A DNA stretch of 64,000 bases from Giesbergeria sp. (GTDB lineage Bacteria; Pseudomonadota; Gammaproteobacteria; Burkholderiales; Burkholderiaceae_C): the NCBI GenBank assembly GCA_017985015.1, contig JAGNYI010000004.1, positions 47,718-111,717 of the forward strand. Direction: 5' to 3'. The translations under genes and the position numbers were made by a program. Below are positions 27,406 through 36,352 of this stretch, in pieces (position 1 is the stretch's first letter; every line of letters starts with the position of its first letter). The notes under the pieces were generated by a model. The model searched no databases, was not told where the DNA came from, and saw nothing but the letters and a program-made list of their open reading frames with translations.

Positions 27406-28848
27406 TCAATGCACCAGCGGCGCGCCGCCCAGCGTGGCCGGGCGTGCTGCCGCTCGCCGCAGCGCAAAGCAGCCCAATGCCGCAGCCACCAGTGCCGCGA
27501 ACGCCGCAGCAGCAAATGCCAGTCGGTAGCCGCCATGCAGTGCGTCGGTGAGCGCGCGGCCGCTTCCGAGCAAGACACCGGTGCGCGCATCGGCGAGGCT
27601 CGCGAGCACGGCCAGCCCCAGCGCCCCGCCCATCATGAAGGCGGTATTGACCACACCCGAGGCAAGCCCGGAATCTTCCGGGTTCACATCGCCCATCGCG
27701 GCGAGCAGCAATGGATTGAGGGCGATACCCGCGCCCACTCCCAGCAGCACCATGCCCGGCAACACATGCGGGATGAACTGCCCCTGCACGGGTGCCAGGG
27801 CGAACAAGGCAAGGCCGAGAGCCGCCATCAACAGGCCCGCACCCAAGGTCGGGCGGATGCCAAAGCGCAGCACCACCCAGGCCGACAGCCCGAGCGAGCA
27901 AGCCGCCATGATGAGGTTCGAAGGCAGGAAGGCGAGCCCGACCTGCATAGGGCTGTAGCCGAGCACCCGCTGCAGGTACAAAGCCGACAGAAAGAACCAT
28001 GCGAACATGGCGGCCGCCCAGAGCACGCCAATGGCGCTTGACAGCGACAAGTTGCGCAGACGCAGGAGCGCCAGAGGCACCAGCGGCGCGGGCACGCGCG
28101 CCTGCAGCCACACAAAGAGGGCCAACAACGCGGCTGCACTGGCCAGAAGCACCAGCGACTGGGCGGAGGTCCAGCCGACCTGGTTGCCGTTGACGATGGC
28201 GTATACCGCGAGCATCAGCGCAGTGGTTACCGTACCCGCCCCCGCGACGTCCAGCGGTTGCCCGTGGGCTTGGCCTGGAGTACCGGGCAGCATTGCGCGG
28301 CAGGCGAGGTAAATGGCGGCGCCGACCGGAATGTTCACCAGAAATACCCAATGCCAGCTGAGCAGGCTCGTCAGCACACCTCCCAGGAGCACTCCCACAC
28401 TGCCGCCGCCCGCGCAGACAAAGCCGTACACGCCCATGGCGCGTGCGCGTTCCGTCGGCTCGGAAAACAACGTCATGATGAGCGACAACGCAACGGCCGA
28501 CACCACCGCGCCGCCCACGCCCTGGAGCGCACGCGCGGCCACCAGCAGCGCCTGCGTTTGCGCCAGCCCGCAGGCCAGCGATGCCCACGTAAACCCCGCG
28601 ATGCCAAGCAGGAACAGCCTGCGCTGGCCGTACAGATCGCCCAGGCGCCCACCCAGCAGAAGAAAGCCGCCGAAGGTCAGCATGTAGGCGTTGACCACCC
28701 AGACAAGCGAGGTCTCGGTAAAGCCCAAATCCGCGCGAATGCTGGGCAAGGCGACGTTGACGATGGTGGTGTCGAGCACGATCATCAACTCGCCCAGGCA
28801 GAGCAGGATGAGCGCTGTCCAGCGCTGACGGGAGGTGGCAACTTGCAT
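27406..28848 (-). CDS. MFS efflux transporter, DHA2 (EmrB/QacA) family
   Basis: A 480-residue, 14-span transporter. ELMIVLDTTIVNVALPSI in the first span, GRLGDLYGQRRLFLLG in the 2-3 loop (motif A) and a GVNPEDSGLASG-like motif later are characteristic of proton-driven multidrug exporters of the DHA2 group. Expected in the inner membrane without an obvious membrane-fusion partner gene nearby, so probably works alone. It is read in the same direction as the RibD-C/DUF1579/GFA/VOC operon upstream and might be its distal gene, 81 nt away. Confidence 0.88.
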   Translation of the reverse strand: MQVATSRQRWTALILLCLGELMIVLDTTIVNVALPSIRADLGFTETSLVWVVNAYMLTFGGFLLLGGRLGDLYGQRRLFLLGIAGFTWASLACGLAQTQALLVAARALQGVGGAVVSAVALSLIMTLFSEPTERARAMGVYGFVCAGGGSVGVLLGGVLTSLLSWHWVFLVNIPVGAAIYLACRAMLPGTPGQAHGQPLDVAGAGTVTTALMLAVYAIVNGNQVGWTSAQSLVLLASAAALLALFVWLQARVPAPLVPLALLRLRNLSLSSAIGVLWAAAMFAWFFLSALYLQRVLGYSPMQVGLAFLPSNLIMAACSLGLSAWVVLRFGIRPTLGAGLLMAALGLALFALAPVQGQFIPHVLPGMVLLGVGAGIALNPLLLAAMGDVNPEDSGLASGVVNTAFMMGGALGLAVLASLADARTGVLLGSGRALTDALHGGYRLAFAAAAFAALVAAALGCFALRRAAARPATLGGAPLVH

Positions 28849-28929
28849 GATGAAAATGAGGGGATTGAATGGCGACTCCCGGGGGGTGGAACGTGCGCTA
28901 CTTCAGTGCATATGCGCGTGCAGAACAGG

Positions 28930-29499
28930 TCATCCTGATTTCACATATTGGTTCACCACCACGCCGCAAGAGAAGGACTTGGAAAATTCCAGTGACATCT
29001 TTTGATAGCTGTGGAGCGATTCGAATATGGCCATTCCGCTGCCCAGGGCAGTGGGGTTCACGAACAGATGGAATTCATCAATCAGCCCGTGTGCGATGAG
29101 AGCCGAAACGAAGCGTGCACCCCCATAGGCGATGATGTCCCTGCCTTGCTGTTTTTTGAGGCTTGTGACGCGGTCCACAAGGGGGTCGGCGGCCCATTCG
29201 GTGTGGGCCCATTCCGACTGGTGGAGCGTTCTGGAGAACACGATTTTCTGGGTGTCGGTGTACTTTTTCCCCGCTGCAAACTCCGGATGATCGGGCTGCG
29301 CAGCCACCGCGGCCCAATGGGGGATGAAGCCCTGCGCGAGCGTTCTGCCAAGGAGGATCGTGTCGACCGGCTCCGTGATGTCACTGACGTACTGCTTGAG
29401 TGCGTCGTCCCAATCCCACACCATCCAATCCATCTCCCCTTTCGGGCCGGCGATAAAACCGTCAATGGATATTTGCACCTGTAGCTTTAACTTTCGCAT
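28930..29499 (-). CDS. Dihydrofolate reductase-like protein (RibD C-terminal fold)
   Basis: A 189-residue single-domain RibD_C/YwjB-type protein. It has VQISIDGFIAGPKGEMDW (17-20 region conserved), ILLGRTLAQGFIPHW, DIIAYGGARFVSALI and the terminal LFVNPTALGSGMAIF. This group is reductase-folded, but most members have no known substrate; it is not a housekeeping FolA. Codon use here is less GC-biased than in the surrounding genes, hinting at acquisition. It is the last small gene of the minus-strand operon facing the TetR gene. Confidence 0.82.
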   Translation of the reverse strand: MRKLKLQVQISIDGFIAGPKGEMDWMVWDWDDALKQYVSDITEPVDTILLGRTLAQGFIPHWAAVAAQPDHPEFAAGKKYTDTQKIVFSRTLHQSEWAHTEWAADPLVDRVTSLKKQQGRDIIAYGGARFVSALIAHGLIDEFHLFVNPTALGSGMAIFESLHSYQKMSLEFSKSFSCGVVVNQYVKSG

Positions 29500-29576
29500 T
29501 CACACCTCAATGGAAAGAGTTTTCGGAGCCTCACGGCATTCCAGTCCGCTGTAAGGCATCGCGGTCGCCGTCCTCA

Positions 29577-30062
29577 TCACGCCTTGCGGAGGTACGTGGC
29601 CTGCATGAACTGTGCCCAGCTGCCATCTGCTTGCAGCGCGAACGAGGTCAGCGTGCGCTCGTTCTCGCCCAACAAGGTGATGACGTCTCGGTAGCGCGCC
29701 GTGCCGCCATCGCCCGCACAGCTCGGACCTTCGGTCTCCAGTGTCAGCACCCTTCGCGCCGCGTCCAGCGAGCCGCGGTAGACAAACATGTGCGCCATCA
29801 TGGAGCCGGCCCAGGTGCCGACGAAGGCGCCCTGGGCGGGGTCGTAGCCCAGCGTCATCAGCATGCGCGCGGGGCCACCGTCCGGCATGGCGGTCGTGCC
29901 TTCACAGACGATCCAGAGCTCACCAAGAGCGCGCACGTGCTCGGTGCCGCTGCTTTGCTCTGCGGGCTGGTCGGTGCCCATGTTGCAGGTGGAGGTGCTT
30001 GTCCAAGCGCCTAGCAACTGCTGCAGCCAGCGGTGCTCGTCTTGGGCGTGTGCGTCCATCAT
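29577..30062 (-). CDS. DUF1579 family protein
   Basis: A 161-residue protein with HRWLQQLLGAWTSTSTC at the N-terminus, EHVRALGELWIVCEGT, and MLMTLGYDPAQGAFVGTWAGSMM. These are the typical blocks of DUF1579, a lipocalin-like barrel of unknown function, often found beside VOC and GFA-type genes. The start is ATG 30062, with AGGAG seven nt upstream; ATG 30059 is also possible. It lies 30 nt after the GFA gene in the same operon. Confidence 0.82.
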   Translation of the reverse strand: MMDAHAQDEHRWLQQLLGAWTSTSTCNMGTDQPAEQSSGTEHVRALGELWIVCEGTTAMPDGGPARMLMTLGYDPAQGAFVGTWAGSMMAHMFVYRGSLDAARRVLTLETEGPSCAGDGGTARYRDVITLLGENERTLTSFALQADGSWAQFMQATYLRKA

Positions 30063-30092
30063 GAAAAGTCTCCTGAAAGGGAGGGGGTGAGG

Positions 30093-30470
30093 TCAGGCGG
30101 TGCGCCCGTCGTAGTGGTGTACCGGTAGGGCGTCCAGATCCACGTCGTCCAGGCAGCGCACATTCACTGCCGCCATGCGCTGGCCGTTGGGGTGCGTGCC
30201 TTCGCCAAAAGTGTGGATGCCACACGCCTTGCAGAAGCGGTGATCAATCGCATGTTTGTGAAAGCGGTAGGTTGCCAAGTCTTGCTCCGGTGTCCGCAGG
30301 CGCAGCGCTTCGCGCGACACGAACCACAAGAGCGAGCCGCGTCGGCGGCACATGCTGCAGTTGCAGGCGGTGGCGCTGTCCGGAGCGCCATCCACCTCAA
30401 ACGCAACGCTCCCACAGTGGCAACTGCCCACAGATCTGGATGGCGCTTTAGTGCCTGCGTCAACGCTCAT
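30093..30470 (-). CDS. GFA family protein (glutathione-dependent formaldehyde-activating-like)
   Basis: A 125-residue Mss4-fold zinc protein. Cysteines lie in GSCHCGSVAFEV, CNCSMCRRRGSLLW and FCKACGIHTF, the full GFA ligand set. The founding enzyme was proposed to join formaldehyde and glutathione, but most homologues are uncharacterised, so function is unknown. ATG 30470 overlaps the stop of the VOC gene (ATGA), implying coupled translation; a longer start at 30491 is not needed. Confidence 0.85.
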   Translation of the reverse strand: MSVDAGTKAPSRSVGSCHCGSVAFEVDGAPDSATACNCSMCRRRGSLLWFVSREALRLRTPEQDLATYRFHKHAIDHRFCKACGIHTFGEGTHPNGQRMAAVNVRCLDDVDLDALPVHHYDGRTA

Positions 30471-30886
30471 TGCGGCACCATCACCATCCACAGCACGCCA
30501 AAGCGGTCGGCCACCATGCCGAAGGTAGGTGAATAAAAGGTTTTGCTCATGGGCATTTGGACGCGCCCACCATCCGCGAGCGCGTTGAAAAGGCGCTCGG
30601 CTTCGCTTGGGGTGGCAGCGCTCAGCGTCAAGCCAAAGCCGCTGAAATTGGGGGTGCCCGACGCCATGCCGTCCGACGCCATCAGCGTCGTGTCGCCCAC
30701 CTTGAACTCTGCGTGCATCACCTTGTCACCTGGTGGCGTCAGACAGCCCGGAGTGGTTTGTGGGTCGGGGTTTTCGCTGTAGCGCATCAGCAAGCCGCGT
30801 TGGGCGCCGATGGCGGTTTCGTAGAAGGCCAAGGCCTCCTCGCAACGGCCTTCAAAGAATAGGTACGGTTGAATGGGACTGGGCAC
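30467..30886 (-). CDS. VOC family protein, PhnB-like
   Basis: A 139-residue glyoxalase-fold protein: IQPYLFFEGRCEEALAFYE at the N-terminus, MHAEFKVGDTTLMASDG in the middle and FGMVADRFGVLWMV at the end, as in the PhnB/YjdN group. No activity is established for this group. The start is assigned to GTG 30886, which has AAGGAG at proper spacing and aligns with the family; the upstream ATG frame adds 14 unrelated residues. First gene of the operon opposite the TetR regulator. Confidence 0.83.
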   Translation of the reverse strand: MPSPIQPYLFFEGRCEEALAFYETAIGAQRGLLMRYSENPDPQTTPGCLTPPGDKVMHAEFKVGDTTLMASDGMASGTPNFSGFGLTLSAATPSEAERLFNALADGGRVQMPMSKTFYSPTFGMVADRFGVLWMVMVPQ

Positions 30887-30926
30887 GGAGGGTCTCCTTG
30901 AATCAGTGTTGAAGGCGCAGCACGGC

Positions 30927-30949
30927 ATTTGTGTACGGCGTACACAAAT
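30927..30949. promoter_or_regulatory. Perfect palindrome, probable TetR operator
   Basis: Two perfect 10-bp arms ATTTGTGTAC and GTACACAAAT separated by GGC lie in the gap between the divergent VOC operon (GTG 30886) and tetR (ATG 30992). Length and symmetry are typical for TetR-family operators. A possible -10 for tetR (TACAAT, 30975-30980) lies just downstream. Confidence 0.7.
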
Positions 30950-30991
30950 AGTCGCAGAGAAAATGGACGCTGTCTACAATCAAGCGTGTCC

Positions 30992-31630
30992 ATGAGTGAA
31001 AAAAAGCGTAACCCGGCTCCCCGCAGTACCTACCGCCACGGCGATCTGCGCCGTGCGTTGCTTGACGCCGGAATTGCGCTGGCGCGCGATGGCGGCCCCA
31101 CGGCGGTGGTGCTGCGCGAGGCCACACGGCGCGCGGGCGTGGCGCCAAACGCCGCGTACCGACACTTCGCCAGCCGGGAAGCGTTGCTGGGTGCCGTGCG
31201 CGCCGAGGCGGTAGCGGCCGTGGCGCGTGCGATGGAAGCCGAATACCTGGCCGCGCCGACACAGGGCACTGCCGCAGAGCAGGCACATGCCCGAGTGCGC
31301 GCCGTAGGCCGGGGGTATTTGAACTTCGCGTTTACGCAAACCGGTCTGTTTCGCACCGCGTTTGGAGGCCCATTCAGCGTGGATCAGGAAGCCGCCAAGT
31401 CTGGCGCCACCGGGCACAACCCGTTTGGACACCTGAATGCCGCGCTGGATGCGCTCGTAGATGCAGGCGCACTGTCACCAGCACGCCGCGCTGGCGCGGA
31501 ATACCTGGCGTGGTCCACCGTGCACGGCCTGGCGTTGTTGGCGCTGGACGGCCCGCTGCAAGCCGCACCCCAGCAAGTGCTGCATGCGCTGGGTGAGCGC
31601 CTGCTGGATATGGTGGAGCGCGGCCTGTAG
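30992..31630 (+). CDS. TetR/AcrR-family transcriptional regulator
   Basis: A 212-residue repressor. The N-terminal helix-turn-helix is around YRHGDLRRALLDAG ... ATRRAGVAPNAAYRHFASRE, followed by a C-terminal ligand domain of the WHG type (AWSTVHGLALLALDGPL). The start ATG 30992 gives the normal short N-terminus before the first helix. It is divergent from the VOC/GFA/DUF1579/RibD-C operon with a perfect palindrome between them, so it probably represses both that operon and itself. The inducer is unknown. Confidence 0.88.
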   Translation: MSEKKRNPAPRSTYRHGDLRRALLDAGIALARDGGPTAVVLREATRRAGVAPNAAYRHFASREALLGAVRAEAVAAVARAMEAEYLAAPTQGTAAEQAHARVRAVGRGYLNFAFTQTGLFRTAFGGPFSVDQEAAKSGATGHNPFGHLNAALDALVDAGALSPARRAGAEYLAWSTVHGLALLALDGPLQAAPQQVLHALGERLLDMVERGL

Positions 31631-31696
31631 CCTGCGTTCTCTCGCCGGTTGAAGACTGGAGCTACGGGAACACCCTCGTGCCAGCGTTTCCCAAAG

Positions 31697-31728
31697 TAGT
31701 TGACAACTAAATGATATGTACATAAATT
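31697..31728 (+). promoter_or_regulatory. Promoter and operator-like palindromes before the aminobenzoyl-CoA cluster
   Basis: TTGACA (31700-31705) and TAAATT (31723-31728) are 17 bp apart, a good sigma-70 pair. The -35 lies inside TAGTTGACAACTA (6-bp arms, one central base) and the spacer/-10 overlaps the palindrome TATGTACATA (31715-31724). Paired symmetric sites over a promoter fit control by the cluster's MarR protein. Confidence 0.6.
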
Positions 31729-31776
31729 AGATTCCTGTTCGCCGCGCGGTGGCGTTCGCCCTCAGGAGGTCTCTGA

Positions 31777-34113
31777 ATGAAAATCGTGTGCATCGGCGGG
31801 GGACCTGCTGGCCTCTATTTCGCACTTCTGATGAAGCAGCAGAACCCCGCGCACGACATCACGGTGGTCGAACGCAACAAGCCGTACGACACTTTCGGTT
31901 GGGGCGTGGTGTTCTCAGACGCCACCATGGATAACATGCGCCAGTGGGACCCAGCGACCGCGGAGGAGATCGAGCAGGCCTTCAACCACTGGGACGATAT
32001 CGAGCTGCGCTTCAAAAGCCGCAGAATCCGTTCCGGTGGTCATGGCTTTGTCGGCATTGGCCGCAAGAAGCTGCTCAACATCCTGCAGGCCCGCTGCGAG
32101 CAGCTGGACGTCAAACTGGTGTTCGAGACCGATGCAGCGTCCGACGCCCACTATCCCGACGCAGACCTCATCATCGCCAGCGACGGCATCAATTCGCGCA
32201 TTCGCACTTTGCACGCCGACGTGTTCCGCCCGGACATCGTCACCCGCCCCAACCGCTTCATCTGGCTGGGCACGAAGAAACTGTACGACGCGTTCACGTT
32301 CGATTTTCAGCGCACCGAGCACGGCTGGTTCCAGGCGCACATCTACAAGTTCGACGACCAGACGACGACTTTCATCGTCGAGTGCCCAGAGCATGTGTGG
32401 CTGGCGCATGGCCTCGACAAGGCCGACCAGGACCAGTCCATTGCCTTTTGCGAAAAAGTCTTTGCCGACACTTTGCAAGGCGAGTCCTTGATGACGAACG
32501 CGCGCCATTTGCGCGGCTCGGCCTGGCTCAATTTTCAGCGCGTGGTGTGCGAGCAATGGTGGATGCAGAACGCGCACGGCAGCCATGTCGTGCTGATGGG
32601 CGATGCGGTGCACACCGCGCATTTCGCCATTGGCTCGGGAACCAAGCTGGCCATTGAAGATGCCATCGAGCTGACACGCCAGTTTCAGTTGCTCGGCGAT
32701 GGCCCTGAGCACATTACGGAGGTGTTGACCACCTACCAGGAAGCCCGCCGTGTCGAGACGCTGCGCCTTCAGAACGCGGCATGGAACGCCATGGAATGGT
32801 TCGAGGTGTGTGGCGAGCGCTATTGCGACCAGCTCGAACCTGAACAGTTCATGTACTCCATGCTGACCCGCAGCCAGCGCATCAGCCACGAAAACCTGCG
32901 TCTGCGCGACAGCGCCTGGCTCGAAGGCTACGAGCGCTGGCTCGCCGAGCGTGCCGGGGTGATCACCGCGCCCAACCAGAAGGCGCCGCCACCGATGTTC
33001 ACGCCTTACACCTTGCGCAGCGTCACACTGAAAAACCGCATCGTGGTCTCGCCGATGGCCCAGTACTGCGCCGTGGACGGCGTGCCCGGCGACTATCACC
33101 TGGTGCACCTGGGTGCACGCGCCATGGGCGGCGCCGGTCTGGTGTTTGCCGAGATGACCTGCGTGAGCGCGGAAGGCCGCATTACCCCCGGTTGTCCTGG
33201 GCTGTACACCGACGAACAAGCCCACGCTTTCGCCCGCATCGCCGACTGGATTCATGCCCACACCGATGCCAAATTTGGCATACAGATTGGCCACGCTGGT
33301 GCCAAAGCCTCAACGCGCGTCGCTTGGGAGGGCGCTGACCAGCCACTTGCCGCAGGCAACTGGCCGCTCATATCCGCCTCGCCGCAGCAGTACCTCTCAG
33401 GGGTCAGCCAGGTTTCCCGTGCCATGACGCGTGCCGACATGGACGCGGTCAAGTCCCAGTTCGTGGCCGCAACACGCCGAGCCGACGCGGCGGGCGCCGA
33501 CTGGCTGGAGCTGCACTGCGCGCACGGTTACCTGCTGTCGGGCTTCATTTCGCCGCTCACCAATCAGCGCGAAGACGAATACGGAGGCTCACTCGAAAGC
33601 CGGCTGCGCTACCCGCTGGAGGTGTTCGCTGCCGTGCGTGCGGCCTGGCCCCAGGGCAAACCTATTTCCGTGCGCATTTCGGCCAACGACTGGGTGGACG
33701 GCGGCATCACCCCGAGCGACGCGGTTGACATCGCCAAAGCCTTCAAGGCAGCCGGTGCGGACATGATGGATTGCTCCTCTGGCCAAGTGAGCAAACTGGA
33801 AAAGCCGGTCTATGGCCGCATGTTCCAGACCCCGTTCGCCGACCGTATCCGCCAGGAGGCCGGAATTCCGACGATTGCCGTGGGCGCGATCAGCGAGGCC
33901 GACCACGCCAACAGCATCCTGGCGGCCGGCCGCGCCGACCTGTGCGCCGTGGCGCGGCCGCACCTGGCCAACCCGGCCTGGACGCTCACCGAGGCGGCAA
34001 AGATCGGCTACACCCCCGTCGTGTGGCCCAAGCAATACCGTTCTGCCAAGGCGCAGATGGAGTCGCTCTTCGCGCGCGAGAAGGCTGCGCAGGCGCCAGC
34101 CGTGAAGGCTTAG
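31777..34113 (+). CDS. abmA: 2-aminobenzoyl-CoA (or salicylyl-CoA) monooxygenase/reductase, fused flavoenzyme
   Basis: A 778-residue fusion. Residues 1 to ~400 form a single-component FAD monooxygenase ([33 protein letters not shown]). From about 407 a complete old-yellow-enzyme domain follows ([40 protein letters not shown]). This layout is that of Azoarcus 2-aminobenzoyl-CoA monooxygenase/reductase, which hydroxylates and then reduces the aromatic ring of the CoA ester; databases also call it bifunctional salicylyl-CoA 5-hydroxylase/oxidoreductase. AGGAGG precedes ATG 31777. Linked ligase, beta-oxidation and RidA genes favour the aminobenzoyl substrate. Confidence 0.85.
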   Translation: MKIVCIGGGPAGLYFALLMKQQNPAHDITVVERNKPYDTFGWGVVFSDATMDNMRQWDPATAEEIEQAFNHWDDIELRFKSRRIRSGGHGFVGIGRKKLLNILQARCEQLDVKLVFETDAASDAHYPDADLIIASDGINSRIRTLHADVFRPDIVTRPNRFIWLGTKKLYDAFTFDFQRTEHGWFQAHIYKFDDQTTTFIVECPEHVWLAHGLDKADQDQSIAFCEKVFADTLQGESLMTNARHLRGSAWLNFQRVVCEQWWMQNAHGSHVVLMGDAVHTAHFAIGSGTKLAIEDAIELTRQFQLLGDGPEHITEVLTTYQEARRVETLRLQNAAWNAMEWFEVCGERYCDQLEPEQFMYSMLTRSQRISHENLRLRDSAWLEGYERWLAERAGVITAPNQKAPPPMFTPYTLRSVTLKNRIVVSPMAQYCAVDGVPGDYHLVHLGARAMGGAGLVFAEMTCVSAEGRITPGCPGLYTDEQAHAFARIADWIHAHTDAKFGIQIGHAGAKASTRVAWEGADQPLAAGNWPLISASPQQYLSGVSQVSRAMTRADMDAVKSQFVAATRRADAAGADWLELHCAHGYLLSGFISPLTNQREDEYGGSLESRLRYPLEVFAAVRAAWPQGKPISVRISANDWVDGGITPSDAVDIAKAFKAAGADMMDCSSGQVSKLEKPVYGRMFQTPFADRIRQEAGIPTIAVGAISEADHANSILAAGRADLCAVARPHLANPAWTLTEAAKIGYTPVVWPKQYRSAKAQMESLFAREKAAQAPAVKA

Positions 34114-34122
34114 GGCATCGGC

Positions 34123-34914
34123 ATGACCCCCACGTTGAGCAACATCGCAGCACCGTCCGCCCCGCGCCATGCGCTGGTCACGGGCGGTGGGCAAGGCATC
34201 GGTGCAGCCATCGCCCATCTGCTGGTGCGCCGCGGCATGCGCGTCACAGTGCTCGGGCGCCGCCTGGCTACAGGGCAGGTGCTCGCCGCAGAACCACCTG
34301 ATCTTCTCCACGCGGTCGCCGCGGATGTGGCGAATGCCTCTGAAGTGGCGGCGGCGTTTGCCGATGCAGTGGTGCGCTTTGGGCGCGTGGACGTGCTGGT
34401 CAACAACGCCGGCCAGGCCGAAAGCGCGCCCTTCCTCAAGATGGACGAAGTGCTCTGGCGCCGCATGCTGGACGTGAACCTCACCGGCACCATGCTGTGC
34501 ACGCAGGCCGCGCTGCCCGGCATGCTGGAGGCCGGTTGGGGGCGCATCGTCAACGTCGCCAGCACGGCGGGCCAGGTCGGCTACGCCTACGTGTCTGCGT
34601 ACTGCGCGGCCAAGCATGGCGTAGTGGGCCTGACACGTGCGCTCGCGCTGGAAGTCGCCAGCAAGGGCATCACCGTCAATGCAGTGTGTCCCGGCTACAC
34701 CGACACCGAGATCGTGCGCGCCAGTATCGAGCGCGTGGTGGCAAAGACCGGCCGCAGCGAGCAGGAGGCGCGCGCCGCCTTTGTCCAGTCCAACCCACAA
34801 GGCCGGCTGGTGGCGCCGCAGGAGGTGGCCGACGCCGTGGCCTGGCTCTGCTCAGAAGGTGCAAGTGCCATCACCGGCCAGGCGCTGTCCGTGTCCGGTG
34901 GCGAAGTGATGTGA
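34123..34914 (+). CDS. SDR-family dehydrogenase (3-hydroxyacyl-CoA dehydrogenase role)
   Basis: A 263-residue classical SDR: ALVTGGGQGIGAAIAHLL, NNAGQAE, Ser in NVASTAGQ and the YCAAKHG active site. Nine nt after the monooxygenase stop. In the 2-aminobenzoyl-CoA pathway a 3-hydroxyacyl-CoA dehydrogenase-type step is expected after hydration of the alicyclic CoA ester, which this enzyme could provide. The precise substrate is inferred from context. Confidence 0.85.
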   Translation: MTPTLSNIAAPSAPRHALVTGGGQGIGAAIAHLLVRRGMRVTVLGRRLATGQVLAAEPPDLLHAVAADVANASEVAAAFADAVVRFGRVDVLVNNAGQAESAPFLKMDEVLWRRMLDVNLTGTMLCTQAALPGMLEAGWGRIVNVASTAGQVGYAYVSAYCAAKHGVVGLTRALALEVASKGITVNAVCPGYTDTEIVRASIERVVAKTGRSEQEARAAFVQSNPQGRLVAPQEVADAVAWLCSEGASAITGQALSVSGGEVM

Positions 34915-34924
34915 GCGCCCTGAC

Positions 34925-35500
34925 ATGAAAAACCACACCAAACATTTTCAGCTCGTGGATGCGCTCGGTGACAAGCACATCGGCCTCGAAGCCCGCGCCC
35001 AGATCGAAGACCATCTGGACATGAAAATCTGGCTGCGCCTGCTGGCCTGCAGCACGCAGATCGAGCAGCAGATCCGGCGCCAGCTGCGGGCGCGCTTTGG
35101 CACCACGCTGCCGCGCTTCGACTATCTGGCCCAGCTTGCACGCCACCCGCAAGGCCTGCGCATGAATCTGCTCTCGCGTTACCTCATGGTCACCGGTGGC
35201 AATGTGACGGGTCTCACCGACCAGCTGGTGAAAGAAGCCTTGGTGGAGCGTACGCTGGACGCGGACGACCGCCGCTCCTACCTTGTCGTTCTCACCGAGA
35301 AAGGCCGCAGCGAGTTCGCCGCAATGGCCGTCGAGCATGAGCAGTGGTTGACCGACATGTTCGGCGGTTTACCCCAGGCGAGCAAAGACGCGCTGTACGA
35401 ACACCTGGGCCACCTGCGCGTGCACCTGGCCCATGGCCAGAGCGCCACCGAACCGCTCGCCCAGCAACCCAACCCATCTTCAAGAGAGACCGCGTCATGA
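34925..35500 (+). CDS. MarR-family regulator of the aromatic-CoA cluster
   Basis: A 191-residue winged-helix regulator. The MarR core has [39 protein letters not shown] (recognition helix) and [17 protein letters not shown] (wing). It lies inside the operon, overlapping the hydratase gene by 4 nt, so it is probably autoregulated. MarR proteins of aromatic-acid pathways commonly sense the aryl-CoA intermediate. Palindromes over the promoter at 31697-31728 are candidate operators. Effector unproven. Confidence 0.87.
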   Translation: MKNHTKHFQLVDALGDKHIGLEARAQIEDHLDMKIWLRLLACSTQIEQQIRRQLRARFGTTLPRFDYLAQLARHPQGLRMNLLSRYLMVTGGNVTGLTDQLVKEALVERTLDADDRRSYLVVLTEKGRSEFAAMAVEHEQWLTDMFGGLPQASKDALYEHLGHLRVHLAHGQSATEPLAQQPNPSSRETAS

Positions 35501-36351
35501 CCGAAACCCGCGTAGACCCCGCGCTGCTGGCCGGCAATCGAAAGCGACTGGCAGGCTACGAGGCCGGGCACTTCGTCTGGCAGGTGGAATCTGGCGTCGC
35601 CACGCTCACCCTCAACCGGCCGGAGCGCAAAAACCCGCTGACCTTCGACAGCTATGCCGAATTGCGCGACCTGTTTCACCAGCTCAAGTGGGCCGAAGAC
35701 GTGCACGCCGTGGTGATCGTTGGTGCGGGAGACAACTTCTGCTCGGGTGGCGATGTGCACGAAATCATTGGCCCCTTGATCCAACTCAAAGCCCCCGAAT
35801 TGCTGATGTTCACCCGCATGACGGGGGAGCTGGTCAAGACCATGCGCGCCTGTCCGCAGCCCATCGTCGCCGCTGTGGATGGCGTGTGTGCCGGCGCCGG
35901 AGCCATCATGGCCATGGCCAGCGATATGCGGCTCGGAACTGCGCGCAGCAAGACCGCCTTTCTTTTCAACCGCGTCGGCTTGGCCGGTTGCGATATGGGC
36001 GCCTGCGCCATGCTGCCGCGCATCGTCGGCCAGGGGCGCGCCAGCGACCTGCTCTACACCGGCCGCAGTCTTGGCGGCGAGGAGGGCGAGCGCTGGGGCT
36101 GGTTCAACTGTTTGTGCGAGCCCGCTGCCCTTCTGGCCGAAGCACAGGCACTCGCCAAGCAGATTGCCGAAGGACCCACGTTTGCCAACGGAATTACCAA
36201 GACCATGCTGCACCAGGAATGGGCCATGACGCTGGAGCAGGCCATCGAGGCCGAAGCGCAGGCGCAGGCGCTGTGCATGCTGACCGAAGACTTTGCCCGT
36301 GCCTACCGCGCCTTTGCCGCCAAGCAAAAGCCAAGCTTCGAGGGCAACTGA
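35497..36351 (+). CDS. Enoyl-CoA hydratase/isomerase family protein
   Basis: A 284-residue crotonase. The oxyanion-hole segments are [11 protein letters not shown] and [17 protein letters not shown]. The second catalytic-Glu position of true hydratases appears replaced within [18 protein letters not shown], so isomerase, hydrolase or alicyclic hydratase activity are all possible. ATG 35497 overlaps the marR stop. Expected to act on the non-aromatic CoA ester made by the fused monooxygenase/reductase. Confidence 0.85.
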   Translation: MTETRVDPALLAGNRKRLAGYEAGHFVWQVESGVATLTLNRPERKNPLTFDSYAELRDLFHQLKWAEDVHAVVIVGAGDNFCSGGDVHEIIGPLIQLKAPELLMFTRMTGELVKTMRACPQPIVAAVDGVCAGAGAIMAMASDMRLGTARSKTAFLFNRVGLAGCDMGACAMLPRIVGQGRASDLLYTGRSLGGEEGERWGWFNCLCEPAALLAEAQALAKQIAEGPTFANGITKTMLHQEWAMTLEQAIEAEAQAQALCMLTEDFARAYRAFAAKQKPSFEGN

Positions 36352-36352
36352 T

